A DNA stretch of 64,000 nucleotides from Tolypothrix brevis GSE-NOS-MK-07-07A (lineage in GTDB: Bacteria > Cyanobacteriota > Cyanobacteriia > Cyanobacteriales > Nostocaceae). Below are positions 26,936 through 36,138 of this stretch, one piece after another. The stretch covers positions 31,242 to 95,241 of the forward strand of contig JAHHIJ010000026.1 of assembly GCA_019358985.1 (NCBI GenBank), in the 5' to 3' direction. Within the stretch, counting starts at the first letter, position 1. The number at the start of each line of letters is the position of its first letter. The notes beneath the pieces were generated by a model that saw nothing but the letters and a program-made list of their open reading frames with translations, was not told the origin of the DNA and ran no database searches. Both the position numbers and the translations under genes were made by a program.

Positions 26936-26970
26936 AAAATGTGTGGTTTGCCGGACATGGTATGATCTAA

Positions 26971-28041
26971 TTATTTAGAAGAATTTACAACTTGAGTAAG
27001 CTCTTGAAGTTTTGCCGCTACTGCACCATTACTAAATAATTCTTCCGCCTTAATTATACCGGCTTTTATATCTGAACAAATACCACTTCGCCATAGATAA
27101 AACCCGCCATTCCATAAGGCTGTTTGCATCAGTTCGGAAGGTTTTCCACTGAAGACGCTTTGCATATCGGCTACTAGTTGTTCAGTAGTTTCCAGGGGTA
27201 CATTCTTGGTAGTAAAGTTGTAGTCACGGGGAGCGATAAGTAACCTTTCTATCGCTGTTAAGCCTTGTTGTTGCGGTGCTGATGGTGCAGATAAACCGAT
27301 GATTGCAGTGCGATCGCGTGGTAAATCGCAACTACCTTCCAATCCCTTGACTAATGTAAATTTGCTTACTCCCCGCAGCGTCAAAGCTTGTTGAAACATT
27401 CCTTCTGTGGGAGGATGCACAAACCCAGCAATAATATGAGCATCGCCAGCATAGGGACACCAAATTAACTCCATTGTCGCAAAAGGTGGGCGTTTGCCTA
27501 TTTGGTCGCGGTATTTCCAAATACTATTAGTTAAGGGAAAATGCTGAGGCGTATAAACAAAGCCAATGCCTGTTTGCTCAAATATTTGCTCTTGTTTTTC
27601 TAGTGTCAGTGTAGTCCAATCAACTCCTAACTTCTGCCAAATTTCTACTAAAGGTGTACCATATTTTGTCGGGAAGCGATCGCCACCATGCATCACCACA
27701 GATTGCCCCGCAGAAGCCAACAATAAAGCCGTCACGGGGCTAATGGGTGCGGTGCGGGTTCTGCCATCATAGGGTATGCCCAAAACGATCACTGGACGCC
27801 CAGAGTTAATATTTCGCAGTTTGGGACCGAGTTCTTCGTAAGCATCCAACATTCCCGCTAACTCTTCCCCCGTGGGACGTTTGATGCGATGGGCAATTAA
27901 AAAGGCACCGATTTGCGCTGGTGTCGCTTCACCCAGTAGCATCATTTTGGTTGCTTTATCTGCTTCCGCACGAGTTAAATTTTCTCCTGTGTGGTTCCCG
28001 CTGCCTACTTTTTTTAGTAATTCTCTGAATATATTGCTCAT
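26971..28041 (-). CDS. cnaT: CnaT, glycosyltransferase-family regulator of nitrate assimilation
   Basis: 356 residues. It resembles anthranilate phosphoribosyltransferases (two-domain nucleoside phosphorylase/TrpD fold: AEADKATKMMLLGEATPAQIGAFLIAHRIK, then SPVTALLLASAGQSVVMHGGDRFPTKYGTP). The TrpD glycine motif is replaced by LGIPYDGRTRT, so ordinary TrpD activity is doubtful. In Anabaena PCC 7120 the gene next to ntcB (all0601) is cnaT, needed for expression of the nir operon; the same neighbour here supports this name. It lies 60 bp downstream of ntcB on the same strand with a palindrome in the gap, so the two are likely cotranscribed. No nir genes lie in the window. Confidence 0.85.
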   Translation of the reverse strand: MSNIFRELLKKVGSGNHTGENLTRAEADKATKMMLLGEATPAQIGAFLIAHRIKRPTGEELAGMLDAYEELGPKLRNINSGRPVIVLGIPYDGRTRTAPISPVTALLLASAGQSVVMHGGDRFPTKYGTPLVEIWQKLGVDWTTLTLEKQEQIFEQTGIGFVYTPQHFPLTNSIWKYRDQIGKRPPFATMELIWCPYAGDAHIIAGFVHPPTEGMFQQALTLRGVSKFTLVKGLEGSCDLPRDRTAIIGLSAPSAPQQQGLTAIERLLIAPRDYNFTTKNVPLETTEQLVADMQSVFSGKPSELMQTALWNGGFYLWRSGICSDIKAGIIKAEELFSNGAVAAKLQELTQVVNSSK

Positions 28042-28067
28042 AACTAATAATGTATAATTATTAACTA

Positions 28068-28096
28068 GTAGAGACGTTCCGCCGGAACGTCTCTAC
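28068..28096. repeat. Constant-arm palindrome between ntcB and cnaT
   Basis: GTAGAGACGTTCC, GCC and GGAACGTCTCTAC in the 60-bp gap. On the RNA it would form a strong hairpin inside the presumed bicistronic transcript. Confidence 0.92.
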
Positions 28097-28101
28097 TTTT
28101 A

Positions 28102-29052
28102 TTAAGAAGCCGATCGCTTTAATGAATCAAACTGTTGTGGTATATTTTCCTGTACCAATTGCCAAAAATATTGGATAGGTGGAATTAGCAGGCGATCGCC
28201 TGTTGTGATCATGACAACCCGACGAGTTAGACTAGAATTATCTGACAAATTGGTGTTGAGATTGCAGACTAAGGGACGAACTGCAAGGGTAGGGTCAAAA
28301 CGTGCTTCGACTAATGCAGAGTGAGGCAGCAAAGCTATTAGTTCTCCTTGCCTTACGACTCCCCGGAAAGCATCTAAAGTATTTACCTCTAAAGCTGCTT
28401 GAAGTGTCGCTTCCAGACGCTCAAATCTATCCTGGACTAAGCGTTGCATCCCATAACCATCCTTAAAAACTACTTGGGGATAACGAATTATTTCTGACCA
28501 CGGAACGCGATCGTATTGTGCTAGGGGATGATTGGCACAACAGAGTAATTCTATAGGTTCATCAAATAGCGTTTCTACCACCATTTCTCTGGCAGTGGTG
28601 AGAAAGCGATTATTCATGACAATTGCCAAATCTACTAATCCATCTTTGAGAACTTTTAAAGCGCGATCGCTTCCTAATGATGTCACTCGCAATTGCACAT
28701 TTGGATATTCATGACAAAATTTTTGCAGAATTGGTGGTAGATAATAAGCACACAGCGAGTGAATCACAGCGATACAAAGTTCTGGCTGCTTTCCTGCCAC
28801 TAAATCTGCTAACTCTTGGGTGACAGTTTGCCACTCTAAGCAAATTTTACGCGCACGGGGTAGCATCCGTTCACCCCCCAAAGTCAGTTTCGCTTGTCCT
28901 GTTCTATGAAACAATTCTAAGCCAAAATCTGCTTCTAGTGCCTGAATTTGGCGACTAATAGTTGATTGGGTGACACCACATTTTCTCGCTGCTTGTTGAA
29001 AGCTGCCAGTTTCTGCGATCGCTAGAAAGGCTTGCAACTGCTCTAGGCGCAT
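28102..29052 (-). CDS. ntcB: LysR-type nitrogen assimilation regulator NtcB
   Basis: 316 residues. The LysR N-terminal helix-turn-helix (MRLEQLQAFLAIAETGSFQQ, then VTQSTISRQIQALEADFGLELF) is followed by a substrate-binding domain. The N-terminus, LGSDRALKVLKDGLVDLAIVMNNRFLTT and NTLDAFRGVVRQGELIALLPHSALVEARFD agree with NtcB, the activator of nitrate and nitrite assimilation genes in cyanobacteria. The adjoining cnaT supports the assignment. A perfect NtcA-type site lies only 6 bp upstream of the start codon. Confidence 0.9.
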   Translation of the reverse strand: MRLEQLQAFLAIAETGSFQQAARKCGVTQSTISRQIQALEADFGLELFHRTGQAKLTLGGERMLPRARKICLEWQTVTQELADLVAGKQPELCIAVIHSLCAYYLPPILQKFCHEYPNVQLRVTSLGSDRALKVLKDGLVDLAIVMNNRFLTTAREMVVETLFDEPIELLCCANHPLAQYDRVPWSEIIRYPQVVFKDGYGMQRLVQDRFERLEATLQAALEVNTLDAFRGVVRQGELIALLPHSALVEARFDPTLAVRPLVCNLNTNLSDNSSLTRRVVMITTGDRLLIPPIQYFWQLVQENIPQQFDSLKRSAS

Positions 29053-29058
29053 GTTTAT

Positions 29059-29072
29059 GTAGCCTGAATTAC
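29059..29072. promoter_or_regulatory. NtcA-binding-site match (GTAN8TAC) before ntcB
   Basis: GTAGCCTGAATTAC fits GTA-N8-TAC. ntcB is NtcA-dependent in Anabaena. The site sits 6 bp from the ATG, closer than expected for an activating site, so it could be a repressing or chance match (a few such matches are expected per 64 kb). Confidence 0.5.
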
Positions 29073-29176
29073 ATTATGGCATTAACTAGGTTATAGGATG
29101 TTAGCGCATATTTTAGTACCTTTAAGCACATTTTTTTGTGATCTTATGGGCGAGGAGTTTTGCTATTAGCAATGTA

Positions 29177-29199
29177 GAGACGTAGCACTGCTACGTCTC
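29177..29199. repeat. Constant-arm palindrome, core TAGCACTGCTA
   Basis: GAGACGTAGCACTGCTACGTCTC, followed by AAGGGTTGTGGACAACGCAT; the same palindrome-plus-AAGGGTT module appears inverted at 38936-39131 and in the element at 61340. Confidence 0.88.
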
Positions 29200-29270
29200 A
29201 TCAAGGGTTGTGGACAACGCATAGTTCATTCTCACTTTCGCGTGTCTAATAAAGTTGCCATAGGTTGGTC

Positions 29271-29303
29271 AGATCCCCGACTTCTTAAAGAAGTCGGGGA
29301 TCT
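29271..29303 (-). terminator. 33-bp palindrome next to the STAND-like gene stop
   Basis: AGATCCCCGACTTCTT and its reverse complement around one base, 11 bp beyond the stop of the P-loop/TPR gene. A strong hairpin, without a T-run on the gene strand. It is also a dispersed repeat (copy at 26821). Confidence 0.6.
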
Positions 29304-29314
29304 CGCAGAAAAAC

Positions 29315-31888
29315 TTAAGTCAGCGAAGACTGCAAGAACTTTCGCATAGATTGCGCTTCGATATACTCAGGGAAGATGCTTGAAAAGTCCTCTAAGTCAC
29401 GAATTGCATCACGCATAGGCTCTAATGGTGCATGGTTGGAGAGAGCATAATCATATAAGCGCTGTGATAATTCAACATTTCCACCAATTAGATAGTAAAG
29501 AGCGAGATTAAAAGTATTAGCCCAGTCTTTAGCATCTTTTTGGTAATTTTGTTGAGCAAGTTTGGTGGCATTATTAAGGTCAACGCGTGCTTTGTCTACT
29601 TGGTTAAGAGCTTGATATGCTAAAGCTCGACAATAAAGATACCAATGATTATCAGGTTTAAAGTTGATAGCACAGCTGAAGTTTTCAAGAGCCTCATTGT
29701 AGCGCTTTAGCATGAGGTAAGTTTGACCTCGCTGTGCGATCGCCCAATCATCTTTAGGATTAAGTTCAATCGCGCAGTCAAAGTCTTTAATAGTTTCTTG
29801 GTAACGCTTACTTAAGCCGTAAGTTTCAGCGCGATGTGCGATCGCCCAATCGTATTTAGGATCAAGTTCAATGGTGCGGTCAAAGTCTTTGAAAGCTTCT
29901 TCGTAACGTTTCATCGAGCGGTAAGTAAAAGCTCGAAGTGCGATCGCCCAAAGGTATTTCGGGTCAAGTTCAATGGCTTGGTTAAAATCTTTGAGAGCTT
30001 CTTCGTAACGCTCCATCAAGCGGTAAGTTTCACCTCGACGTGCGATCGCCCAATCGAGTTTAGGATTAAGTTCAATCGCACAGTCAAAGTCTTTTAAAGC
30101 TTCTTCGTAGCGCTCGATTAAGCGGTAAGTTATACCTCGATTACCGATCGCCCAATCGAGTTTAGGATTAAGTTCAATGGCACAGTCAAAGTCTTTGAGA
30201 GCTTCTTCGTAACGTTTTATCGAGCGGTAAGTTTGACCTCGCCAACTTAAAGCAATTGATCGCCCCTGAGCCTGAATCTCAGAATGCTTTAGCAGTGCTG
30301 TAAACATTTCCACAGCGACTTCGTAACGTTTTTCTTCATAAGCTTTTAACCCATTGGCTAACTGCTCCCCCCAGCGTTGAACTTCAGCATTATCCGCATT
30401 TTTACCAGCTTGCACCATCGTTTCTGCCCAACGCAAAGCAAAAGAACGTTGATTGTCGAAAGCAGCAAGAAAATCATTCAGAGCTATGGGCAAACTTTTT
30501 TGCGGTGTTTGACATAAACCGTGATACAAAACATTTAAAGTGTGATTTTGCCAAGTTGCATCGTCGTATTTTTTCTCTTCATTTAGTTGCAAATTATTTC
30601 GCAGCGTGTCGTAATATTCTCCTAACTTGCCATGAAGGTCAGCCCAACTTTGTGGAGAGGAAAGACGCTTGTGGCGGAGCATTTGCGTTTTGACAACTTC
30701 ATGATAAGCCCAGCCTTCAGTACGTTCTTCAATAAACGGCATTTGTTTCAGCCAGTTAAACAAATCGTCAGCTTCATTTTCCCCTCGCAACTTCGCTAAC
30801 ACATCTCGATTTAAACAACGCGGAATAGCAGCATCCAAAGCTAATTGTCGCCGCTTGCGATCGTCAATCCATTTTAAGAAGCGTTCTACAGCCGTACCGC
30901 TGGGATCGCCTACTTGACTGGGATCATTTGGACTTTCTGCCGCCAAAGTTGCCACTAATAGCGGCAAGCGTCCAGAAAGACGTAAAATCACTTCAATAAC
31001 CCGACTGTTAGTAATGCCTTTACGACTCAAATACTGTTGAGCTTCCTCCTCCGTAAACGGTTCCAAAGGAAAACGAATCATTAACCCCTCGTAAGGCGCC
31101 CAATAATTTTTATCTAATTCTTGCCGTCCGGCGATAATAACTAATATATTTAGAGGAACTTCACCGTAACGACCTTCTAAAATTTCCCGCAGCCAGTTAT
31201 CGAGAAAATCGTTGGTGGATTCATAAGTATCGAAAAACAGCGCAACCCCAGATTTCTCTGCTAATTTGGAAATATCCTGCAAAAATAGCGGAGTCAGCAC
31301 TTCTACAGGTTCTTGAATTAAGCGAACTTCATCTTTGTTGGTTAATTTCTTCGCTACATAAGATGCCCATTCCCCTGCTTGGGAGGCTACAGCATCCTCA
31401 TCTATAAAGTCAAATACAGCCCCCCCAACCGGAACTCGACGCGCTAAAAGCACACCTGTTTTTGCCACAGTTTTGCCCACAAAAGCGGAAAATCCTTGAG
31501 GTGCTTCGGGATCGCTTTCTAATTCTTGCCGCTTCTGACGATAAACTTTATAGCGATCGCTAAACTGCGGCAGTTTATAATTTTGCTGTTCCAACTGTTC
31601 AGCCAGACGCCCCATAGCTTCGGGGACAGATTTTTCACTATCATCTGTATGAGCGGCGATGATTTTTGCAGACTGCGCTATTTTGCGAAACTGGCGTAAC
31701 AGTGTGCTTTTACCTACACCCCCTTGACCCCAAACATTAAACAAAAAGTGCCTGCGCGAGTCTTCCAGGGACAAGTCCAGATTTTGACGAAACAGGCTAA
31801 CTTGTTCTTCACGTCCGACAAAGCCTGATTGCTGCCGTTGCTGAAGGATATCTTGTAAGCTCTTGGGCTTTTTTTGTGGGTTATTCAC
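29315..31888 (-). CDS. STAND-like P-loop NTPase with tandem TPR repeats
   Basis: 857 residues, soluble. After FVGREEQVSLFRQNL comes a Walker A motif, WGQGGVGKSTLLRQF (about residues 53-67), and a Walker B-like SGVALFFDTYES (about 215-226). A winged-helix-like middle region (about 350-430) has LPFI/AYHEVVKTQMLRHKR elements. The C-terminal half holds at least seven TPR units of 34 residues (about 520-760). This is the STAND layout: sensor repeats controlling a P-loop switch. Such proteins act in signalling, development or antiviral defence; no effector domain is recognised here. The start is GTG at 31888, as no ATG lies nearby. Five TPR units repeat at DNA level with a 102-bp period, each carrying GCGATCGCCCA or a near variant. 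Confidence 0.85.
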   Translation of the reverse strand: MNNPQKKPKSLQDILQQRQQSGFVGREEQVSLFRQNLDLSLEDSRRHFLFNVWGQGGVGKSTLLRQFRKIAQSAKIIAAHTDDSEKSVPEAMGRLAEQLEQQNYKLPQFSDRYKVYRQKRQELESDPEAPQGFSAFVGKTVAKTGVLLARRVPVGGAVFDFIDEDAVASQAGEWASYVAKKLTNKDEVRLIQEPVEVLTPLFLQDISKLAEKSGVALFFDTYESTNDFLDNWLREILEGRYGEVPLNILVIIAGRQELDKNYWAPYEGLMIRFPLEPFTEEEAQQYLSRKGITNSRVIEVILRLSGRLPLLVATLAAESPNDPSQVGDPSGTAVERFLKWIDDRKRRQLALDAAIPRCLNRDVLAKLRGENEADDLFNWLKQMPFIEERTEGWAYHEVVKTQMLRHKRLSSPQSWADLHGKLGEYYDTLRNNLQLNEEKKYDDATWQNHTLNVLYHGLCQTPQKSLPIALNDFLAAFDNQRSFALRWAETMVQAGKNADNAEVQRWGEQLANGLKAYEEKRYEVAVEMFTALLKHSEIQAQGRSIALSWRGQTYRSIKRYEEALKDFDCAIELNPKLDWAIGNRGITYRLIERYEEALKDFDCAIELNPKLDWAIARRGETYRLMERYEEALKDFNQAIELDPKYLWAIALRAFTYRSMKRYEEAFKDFDRTIELDPKYDWAIAHRAETYGLSKRYQETIKDFDCAIELNPKDDWAIAQRGQTYLMLKRYNEALENFSCAINFKPDNHWYLYCRALAYQALNQVDKARVDLNNATKLAQQNYQKDAKDWANTFNLALYYLIGGNVELSQRLYDYALSNHAPLEPMRDAIRDLEDFSSIFPEYIEAQSMRKFLQSSLT
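29735..30240 (-). repeat. 102-bp DNA repeats encoding TPR units
   Basis: About five consecutive units with a 102-bp period, each with a CGATCGCCCA block (near 29739, 29840, 29941, 30043 and 30148) and a nearly constant TTCTTCGTAACG block. The identity of DNA as well as protein indicates recent duplication or gene conversion. Confidence 0.88.
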
Positions 31889-32135
31889 TTCTGTTTGGCG
31901 TAGAGGTGCGATTACTTACAGAATAACTACTAATTACGCGCCCCCGATTTCGGATTTTGAGAAATTCTTTGTAGACTGGGTTAATTTGCGTAAAAATTTG
32001 AAACGCAAGGGTACACGGAGAGTTTGCGATCGCTCCTCAAAAGCTCGAAGTTGACCTTAGTCTTTTGCTATCCGCGTGACACATAACCGATGATAATAAA
32101 GCTGAGGTCTTAAGAATTTATACTATTCTGAAATT

Positions 32136-32684
32136 ATGCTACGCAAATTTTCCTTGGGAACACTCGGTATAACTGTCGGTGGAATTTTGACCATCATGGG
32201 CTTCGTCGCCTACGCTGCCGATTATGCCACACTTAATCTTGTCGGATTTTTTTACGGGATTCCTCTACTGCTGGGAGGATTAGCGCTAAAGTCGAATGAA
32301 CTCAAACCGGTACCTTTCACCCAACCCCCAACACCGTCAGTATTAGCATTGCGTGAACAGCAAGCAACTAAGACTCAAAATGAAATTCGCAGAGACATTA
32401 CTCAATATAGCTACGGTCAAGACGCTCATTTAGATAAGGCTTTGTCGTTTTTGGGCTTAAGTCCGATAGACGAAGAACGACCATTAATTACAGGCTTCAG
32501 AGAAACAGAAATTAATGGTGCTTATGCTTTAATTTTAGAATTTGATTCGCCAATGATACCAATTGATATTTGGGAACAAAAGCTAGATAAAATGACCAAT
32601 TTTTTTGGTCCGGGAGTTGAAGTTAAAGTTACCCAGACAGATGAAGATGAACTTGAACTGATGCTGATTAGCACTCCCAAATAG
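32136..32684 (+). CDS. DUF2854 membrane protein
   Basis: 182 residues. Two hydrophobic helices occur near the N-terminus (LGITVGGILTIMGFVAYAA and LVGFFYGIPLLLGGLALKS), followed by a soluble C-terminal part (DKALSFLGLSPIDEERPLITGFRETEINGAYALILEFDSP). This is the pattern of DUF2854, found in cyanobacteria and chloroplast-bearing plants; its function is unknown to me. It is divergent from the STAND-like gene, 247 bp apart. Confidence 0.85.
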   Translation: MLRKFSLGTLGITVGGILTIMGFVAYAADYATLNLVGFFYGIPLLLGGLALKSNELKPVPFTQPPTPSVLALREQQATKTQNEIRRDITQYSYGQDAHLDKALSFLGLSPIDEERPLITGFRETEINGAYALILEFDSPMIPIDIWEQKLDKMTNFFGPGVEVKVTQTDEDELELMLISTPK

Positions 32685-33048
32685 CGACTAGATAATGTCC
32701 GCGCTCATTAATAGTAATAAAAACACTACAATGCTACTAGCACAACATGGCGTGGAAATTACAGCATATTTCAGGTAAATGAGGTACATTTGTAAAACCC
32801 AAAACCCTGTAGAGACGTAGCACTGCTACGTCTCTATATGTCAATACGGTTCAGTTAAGGATTTTTGACCTGTAGAGACGCGAAATTTCGCGTCTCTACG
32901 CTCGTCTAATCGGGCTTAACTGAACCATATTGCTCTATATGTATTCGATTACAGCGATAGGGTGCTGTAATTATGCGTTACCCAAAACCTCTAGAGACGT
33001 AGCATTGCTACGTCTCTACACTTTTTCGACTTTAGCGTCTGTAGTTAA
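32685..33048. other. Noncoding region with three constant-arm palindromes
   Basis: 364 bp between convergent genes. It contains palindromes at 32809-32836 (core TAGCACTGCTA), 32872-32899 (core CGAAATTTCG) and 32991-33019 (core TAGCATTGCTA), each with the shared arms TAGAGACG/CGTCTCTA. No gene is seen. Confidence 0.85.
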
Positions 33049-33309
33049 TTACTTTTCTAAACGAACTGCATACCACTGCAAATATTCACCAACACCAATA
33101 TCTAACTCGCAACTAGTGTCAAGTAAATATTGAGCTTGAGCTTCCACAGAATTAAATTTTTGTAAATCTCTTGGTAAATCTTGAAAATTGAAGTTTTGCA
33201 GAACTTTTTTCAGCTTTTCTAATAATTCAGATGCAGTCAGAAATTGTTCTGGTTGGTTTGTTTCTAGGACAACAAAATCATCCTGTTGATACATTAATGA
33301 GTCTGGCAT
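33049..33309 (-). CDS. Small conserved cyanobacterial protein
   Basis: 86 residues, soluble. MPDSLMYQQDDFVVLETNQPEQFL, then TASELLEKLKKVLQN and ELDIGVGEYLQWYAVRLEK. The ending 'GEYLQWYAVRLEK' looks like a conserved family known to me only as hypothetical cyanobacterial proteins. No catalytic motif is seen. The ATG at 33309 is preferred; a second ATG lies five codons later. Confidence 0.72.
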   Translation of the reverse strand: MPDSLMYQQDDFVVLETNQPEQFLTASELLEKLKKVLQNFNFQDLPRDLQKFNSVEAQAQYLLDTSCELDIGVGEYLQWYAVRLEK

Positions 33310-33733
33310 TGAAGAAAATAGGTAACTCTATATCTAATTATCATAAAAATATGCTAATTTTGCCGATGCTTAATAAGTTGAAGTATGAGATCGGAATTTC
33401 GACAAATCAGGCGATCGCTCTTGATTTTTACTTGCTAGGCAGCGCCAAGTAACCTCATAATAAAGGTTTCAAGGTTTACCATTGAATTTTTCAAAAAAAA
33501 AGCAATTTCAGGTTAGTATCTGGGAAACATAAATAGTAACTCCTGCCATGTACCTGGCAAGACAAAAAAGTTAAAAAATTTGCCTTTGCTTTTCAGCGCT
33601 AGGCAAGAAAGCGTCAGAATTTCTCCTTTTTATTCAATTAATATTACTGGCTCTGGTGGTTAGGATAGCAAAATGTTGAAATATAAATTAATACCTTGCC
33701 TCCAGATACTGTATTCTCTGTGGAACGCAACTC
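33310..33733. other. Noncoding region before the GGDEF regulator
   Basis: 424 bp. One GCGATCGC near 33411 and A/T-rich runs (AAAAAAAAAGC near 33490). No gene, hairpin of note or operator is recognised. Confidence 0.6.
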
Positions 33734-34771
33734 ATGTCAGGCACAAAACCAATATCTGTTTCCAGCCAACCTCCTCTAATTCTGCTAGCTGATGATGACA
33801 AACACATCAGAGTGCTGTTGCGTGAATTTCTCGAAAAAGAAAGTTATCGAGTTATGGAGGTAACAAATGGTAAGGAGTGTTTAGAAGCTTTCTTAACTGT
33901 TAAACCGGATTTAGTTATCTTAGATGGGATTATGCCGGTGATGGATGGCTTTGCTTGCTGCAAGCAACTAATCCAAATTGCTAAAAATAACTTGGCTATA
34001 GCTCTAGCGAACTTTGATACTGGTGGAGCTTCTCTAGGTAGTACTGTAATCTCAAAGCTATGGGAGCGCACTCCTATATTAATGATTACAGGATTGGAAG
34101 ATCCAGAGTTAGTAGACAGTGCTTTTGAAGCCGGAGCAAGCGACTTTCTTACCAAACCAATTCACCTGGGAATATTGCGTCAACGAGTACGACGGTTGCT
34201 GCAACAAGCGCAATTATACAAACAACTAGAAGCCGCTAACAAGGCTCTACAACATCTTGCTAACGTTGATGGTTTAACTGGTGTGGCTAATCGTCGGCGT
34301 TTTAATGATTATCTAAATTCTCAGTGGTTGACTTTAGCATCAGAGCAATCGCCTTTATCACTTATTCTCTGTGATATCGACTTTTTTAAACTTTATAATG
34401 ATAAATATGGTCATCCGGCTGGAGATATTTGCTTGCAAAAGGTTGGTACTGTTTTAAAGGAAGCAGCACAGAACTCTCAAGATTTAGTCGCACGTTACGG
34501 TGGTGAAGAATTTGCAGTAATCATGCCGAATACTCAGATGGGTGGAGCAGTTCATTTTGCCGCAGCAATGCAAGCGGGAGTCAGGGAGTTGGAAATTCTG
34601 CACGAGTCATCAACTATTAGTCGCTACGTCACTCTTAGTTTGGGGGTAGCAACCACGATTCCTACTTTTGAATCTGAACCCTCATCTTTAATTGTGGAAG
34701 CAGATAAGGCTCTTTACAAAGCAAAAGCAGAAGGGCGAAATCGCATTATTCTTAAGCAAATGCTTGGTTGA
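33734..34771 (+). CDS. Response regulator with GGDEF diguanylate cyclase domain
   Basis: 345 residues. The receiver domain has ILLADDDKHIRVLL with the acidic pair, LVILDGIMPVMDG with the phospho-accepting Asp, and a lysine in FLTKPIH. It carries an insertion of about 25 residues (NNLAIALANFDTGGASLGST) before PILMITG. The GGDEF domain shows DGLTGVANRRRF, CDIDFFKLYND and an intact RYGGEEFAVIMP. It should make cyclic di-GMP on phosphorylation. The inhibitory I-site position reads NSQD rather than RxxD, so product inhibition may be lost. The next gene, sasA, is convergent, 31 bp away. Confidence 0.92.
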   Translation: MSGTKPISVSSQPPLILLADDDKHIRVLLREFLEKESYRVMEVTNGKECLEAFLTVKPDLVILDGIMPVMDGFACCKQLIQIAKNNLAIALANFDTGGASLGSTVISKLWERTPILMITGLEDPELVDSAFEAGASDFLTKPIHLGILRQRVRRLLQQAQLYKQLEAANKALQHLANVDGLTGVANRRRFNDYLNSQWLTLASEQSPLSLILCDIDFFKLYNDKYGHPAGDICLQKVGTVLKEAAQNSQDLVARYGGEEFAVIMPNTQMGGAVHFAAAMQAGVRELEILHESSTISRYVTLSLGVATTIPTFESEPSSLIVEADKALYKAKAEGRNRIILKQMLG

Positions 34772-34802
34772 TAATGTTGGGCAATGGGCATTGCCCCACT
34801 AT

Positions 34803-35993
34803 CTAAGAAGGATAAACTGGCAAAGTGAAATGGAACCATGCTCCGCCGGTAGGGGCAGAATCTACCCAAATTTGACCGTAGTGTGCGCGGACGATGCGTT
34901 GGCACAAACACAAGCCAATGCCATAACCTTCTGTGGCTTCATCGCGTTTTAGCCGAAAGTGGTTTTCAAAGATGCGATCGCGGTTTTCTTCAGGAATACC
35001 AGGACCATTATCACCAATACTAAATTGTACTTTTTGAGTAGTGCGGTGCAATCCACAAACGCTAATCTTACCGTCCATTGGGGTGTATTTAATCGCATTA
35101 TCTAAAAGATTTACCAACACTTGGCGGATGCGTTCTGGATCGGCATACACATAAGGTAAATCTTGGGGGATATCTATTTCTACTTGTTGGGATTTGGCAA
35201 TGTAGCGATCGCCTAATTCATCTAATACATCTAAACAAACCTTGCCAAGATTTGTCTTTTGTGGTATGATAGGGAGTTCTGTTTCAGTTCCTCGACCAAC
35301 TGCCAAAAGGTCAGCTATCATCCGGTTAATTGTGCGAGTTTGACTGCGGGCTTGCTTGAATAAATGTACAGCCATAGCTGGTTTGAGGCGATGGAATTGA
35401 CCGATATCAGGATTGTAATTAGATTGCAAAGTTTCTAAAGCGATCGCTGTAGCAGTTAGCGGATTGCGGAGATCATGAGCTAACATAGCGATTACTCGGT
35501 CTTTAAACTGTATTTGCTCTTGGAGTTTTTCTTTTTCCTGTTTCAAGCGAAAAATTTCATCCGAGAGTTGAATTAGTTCAGCTTTATCGACAACTGAAGA
35601 AATAGAAGTTATACTTGATACCACATGAGCGCTTTCGTCAATAGCTTCTTGCAACTCATTCTCTAATTTTAAATAACTTTCGGCAATTACCGCTTGCCAG
35701 CGGGGCCACCAGGTTTTCAATTGGGCGATGATATTACTACCAGCGAGTATCTGCCTGGGGTCAGGACGGATTTTAATTAACGCTGGTGTTGCTACCAATT
35801 TAAAGTGTTCCGCCAAATAGGGTTGTTCCCCAACATCGACAATTTGAAGTTCAAATTTATACCCAGCCTGTAATTCTTTGAGAAAGGCACGTATTCGCAG
35901 TACTTGTTGTCGGGACTTTGGACGTCCATCGACAAATAGTAACAGCTGGAGTGGAGCCTCAGAGTAAATAGGCTGATCCTGGGAAACTTGCAT
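34803..35993 (-). CDS. sasA: Adaptive-response sensory kinase SasA (circadian output)
   Basis: 396 residues from [14 protein letters not shown]. The N-terminal KaiB-like thioredoxin-fold domain (about 12-100: [27 protein letters not shown]) binds KaiC. A coiled-coil linker with [13 protein letters not shown] leads to the HisKA box [13 protein letters not shown] (His about 173), then the ATPase domain with [21 protein letters not shown] and [13 protein letters not shown]. It passes the Kai clock phase to the regulator RpaA. The ATG at 35993 is chosen over a TTG at 36020 since it precedes the conserved domain closely. No kai genes lie nearby. Confidence 0.95.
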   Translation of the reverse strand: MQVSQDQPIYSEAPLQLLLFVDGRPKSRQQVLRIRAFLKELQAGYKFELQIVDVGEQPYLAEHFKLVATPALIKIRPDPRQILAGSNIIAQLKTWWPRWQAVIAESYLKLENELQEAIDESAHVVSSITSISSVVDKAELIQLSDEIFRLKQEKEKLQEQIQFKDRVIAMLAHDLRNPLTATAIALETLQSNYNPDIGQFHRLKPAMAVHLFKQARSQTRTINRMIADLLAVGRGTETELPIIPQKTNLGKVCLDVLDELGDRYIAKSQQVEIDIPQDLPYVYADPERIRQVLVNLLDNAIKYTPMDGKISVCGLHRTTQKVQFSIGDNGPGIPEENRDRIFENHFRLKRDEATEGYGIGLCLCQRIVRAHYGQIWVDSAPTGGAWFHFTLPVYPS

Positions 35994-36138
35994 GTAATCG
36001 TGTTTCAGCACTGGTAACAACCAAGCGACGCTTGAGAGAAATTAGAATAAACGGACAATTGTCGATGGTAGGAGCGTTTTTCTCAATTTAATATCTATTT
36101 TAGATTTTTCATGCTCCCATTCGATCTGCATTTTTAAC

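Larger units (their letters stand above)
26345..26970. other. Repeat-rich noncoding region
   Basis: 626 bp between convergent genes. It contains a piece of the TTGCCCGAAACCCTTGATT repeat with a palindrome (26521-26563), a MITE (26582-26774), a 33-bp perfect palindrome (26821-26853) and a constant-arm palindrome (26907-26935). No gene is seen. Confidence 0.8.

Noticed and set aside
29735..30240. CRISPR-like array of regularly spaced repeats
   Set aside because: The units are coding TPR repeats with 102-bp periodicity and related 'spacers', not unique spacers, and no cas genes are present.
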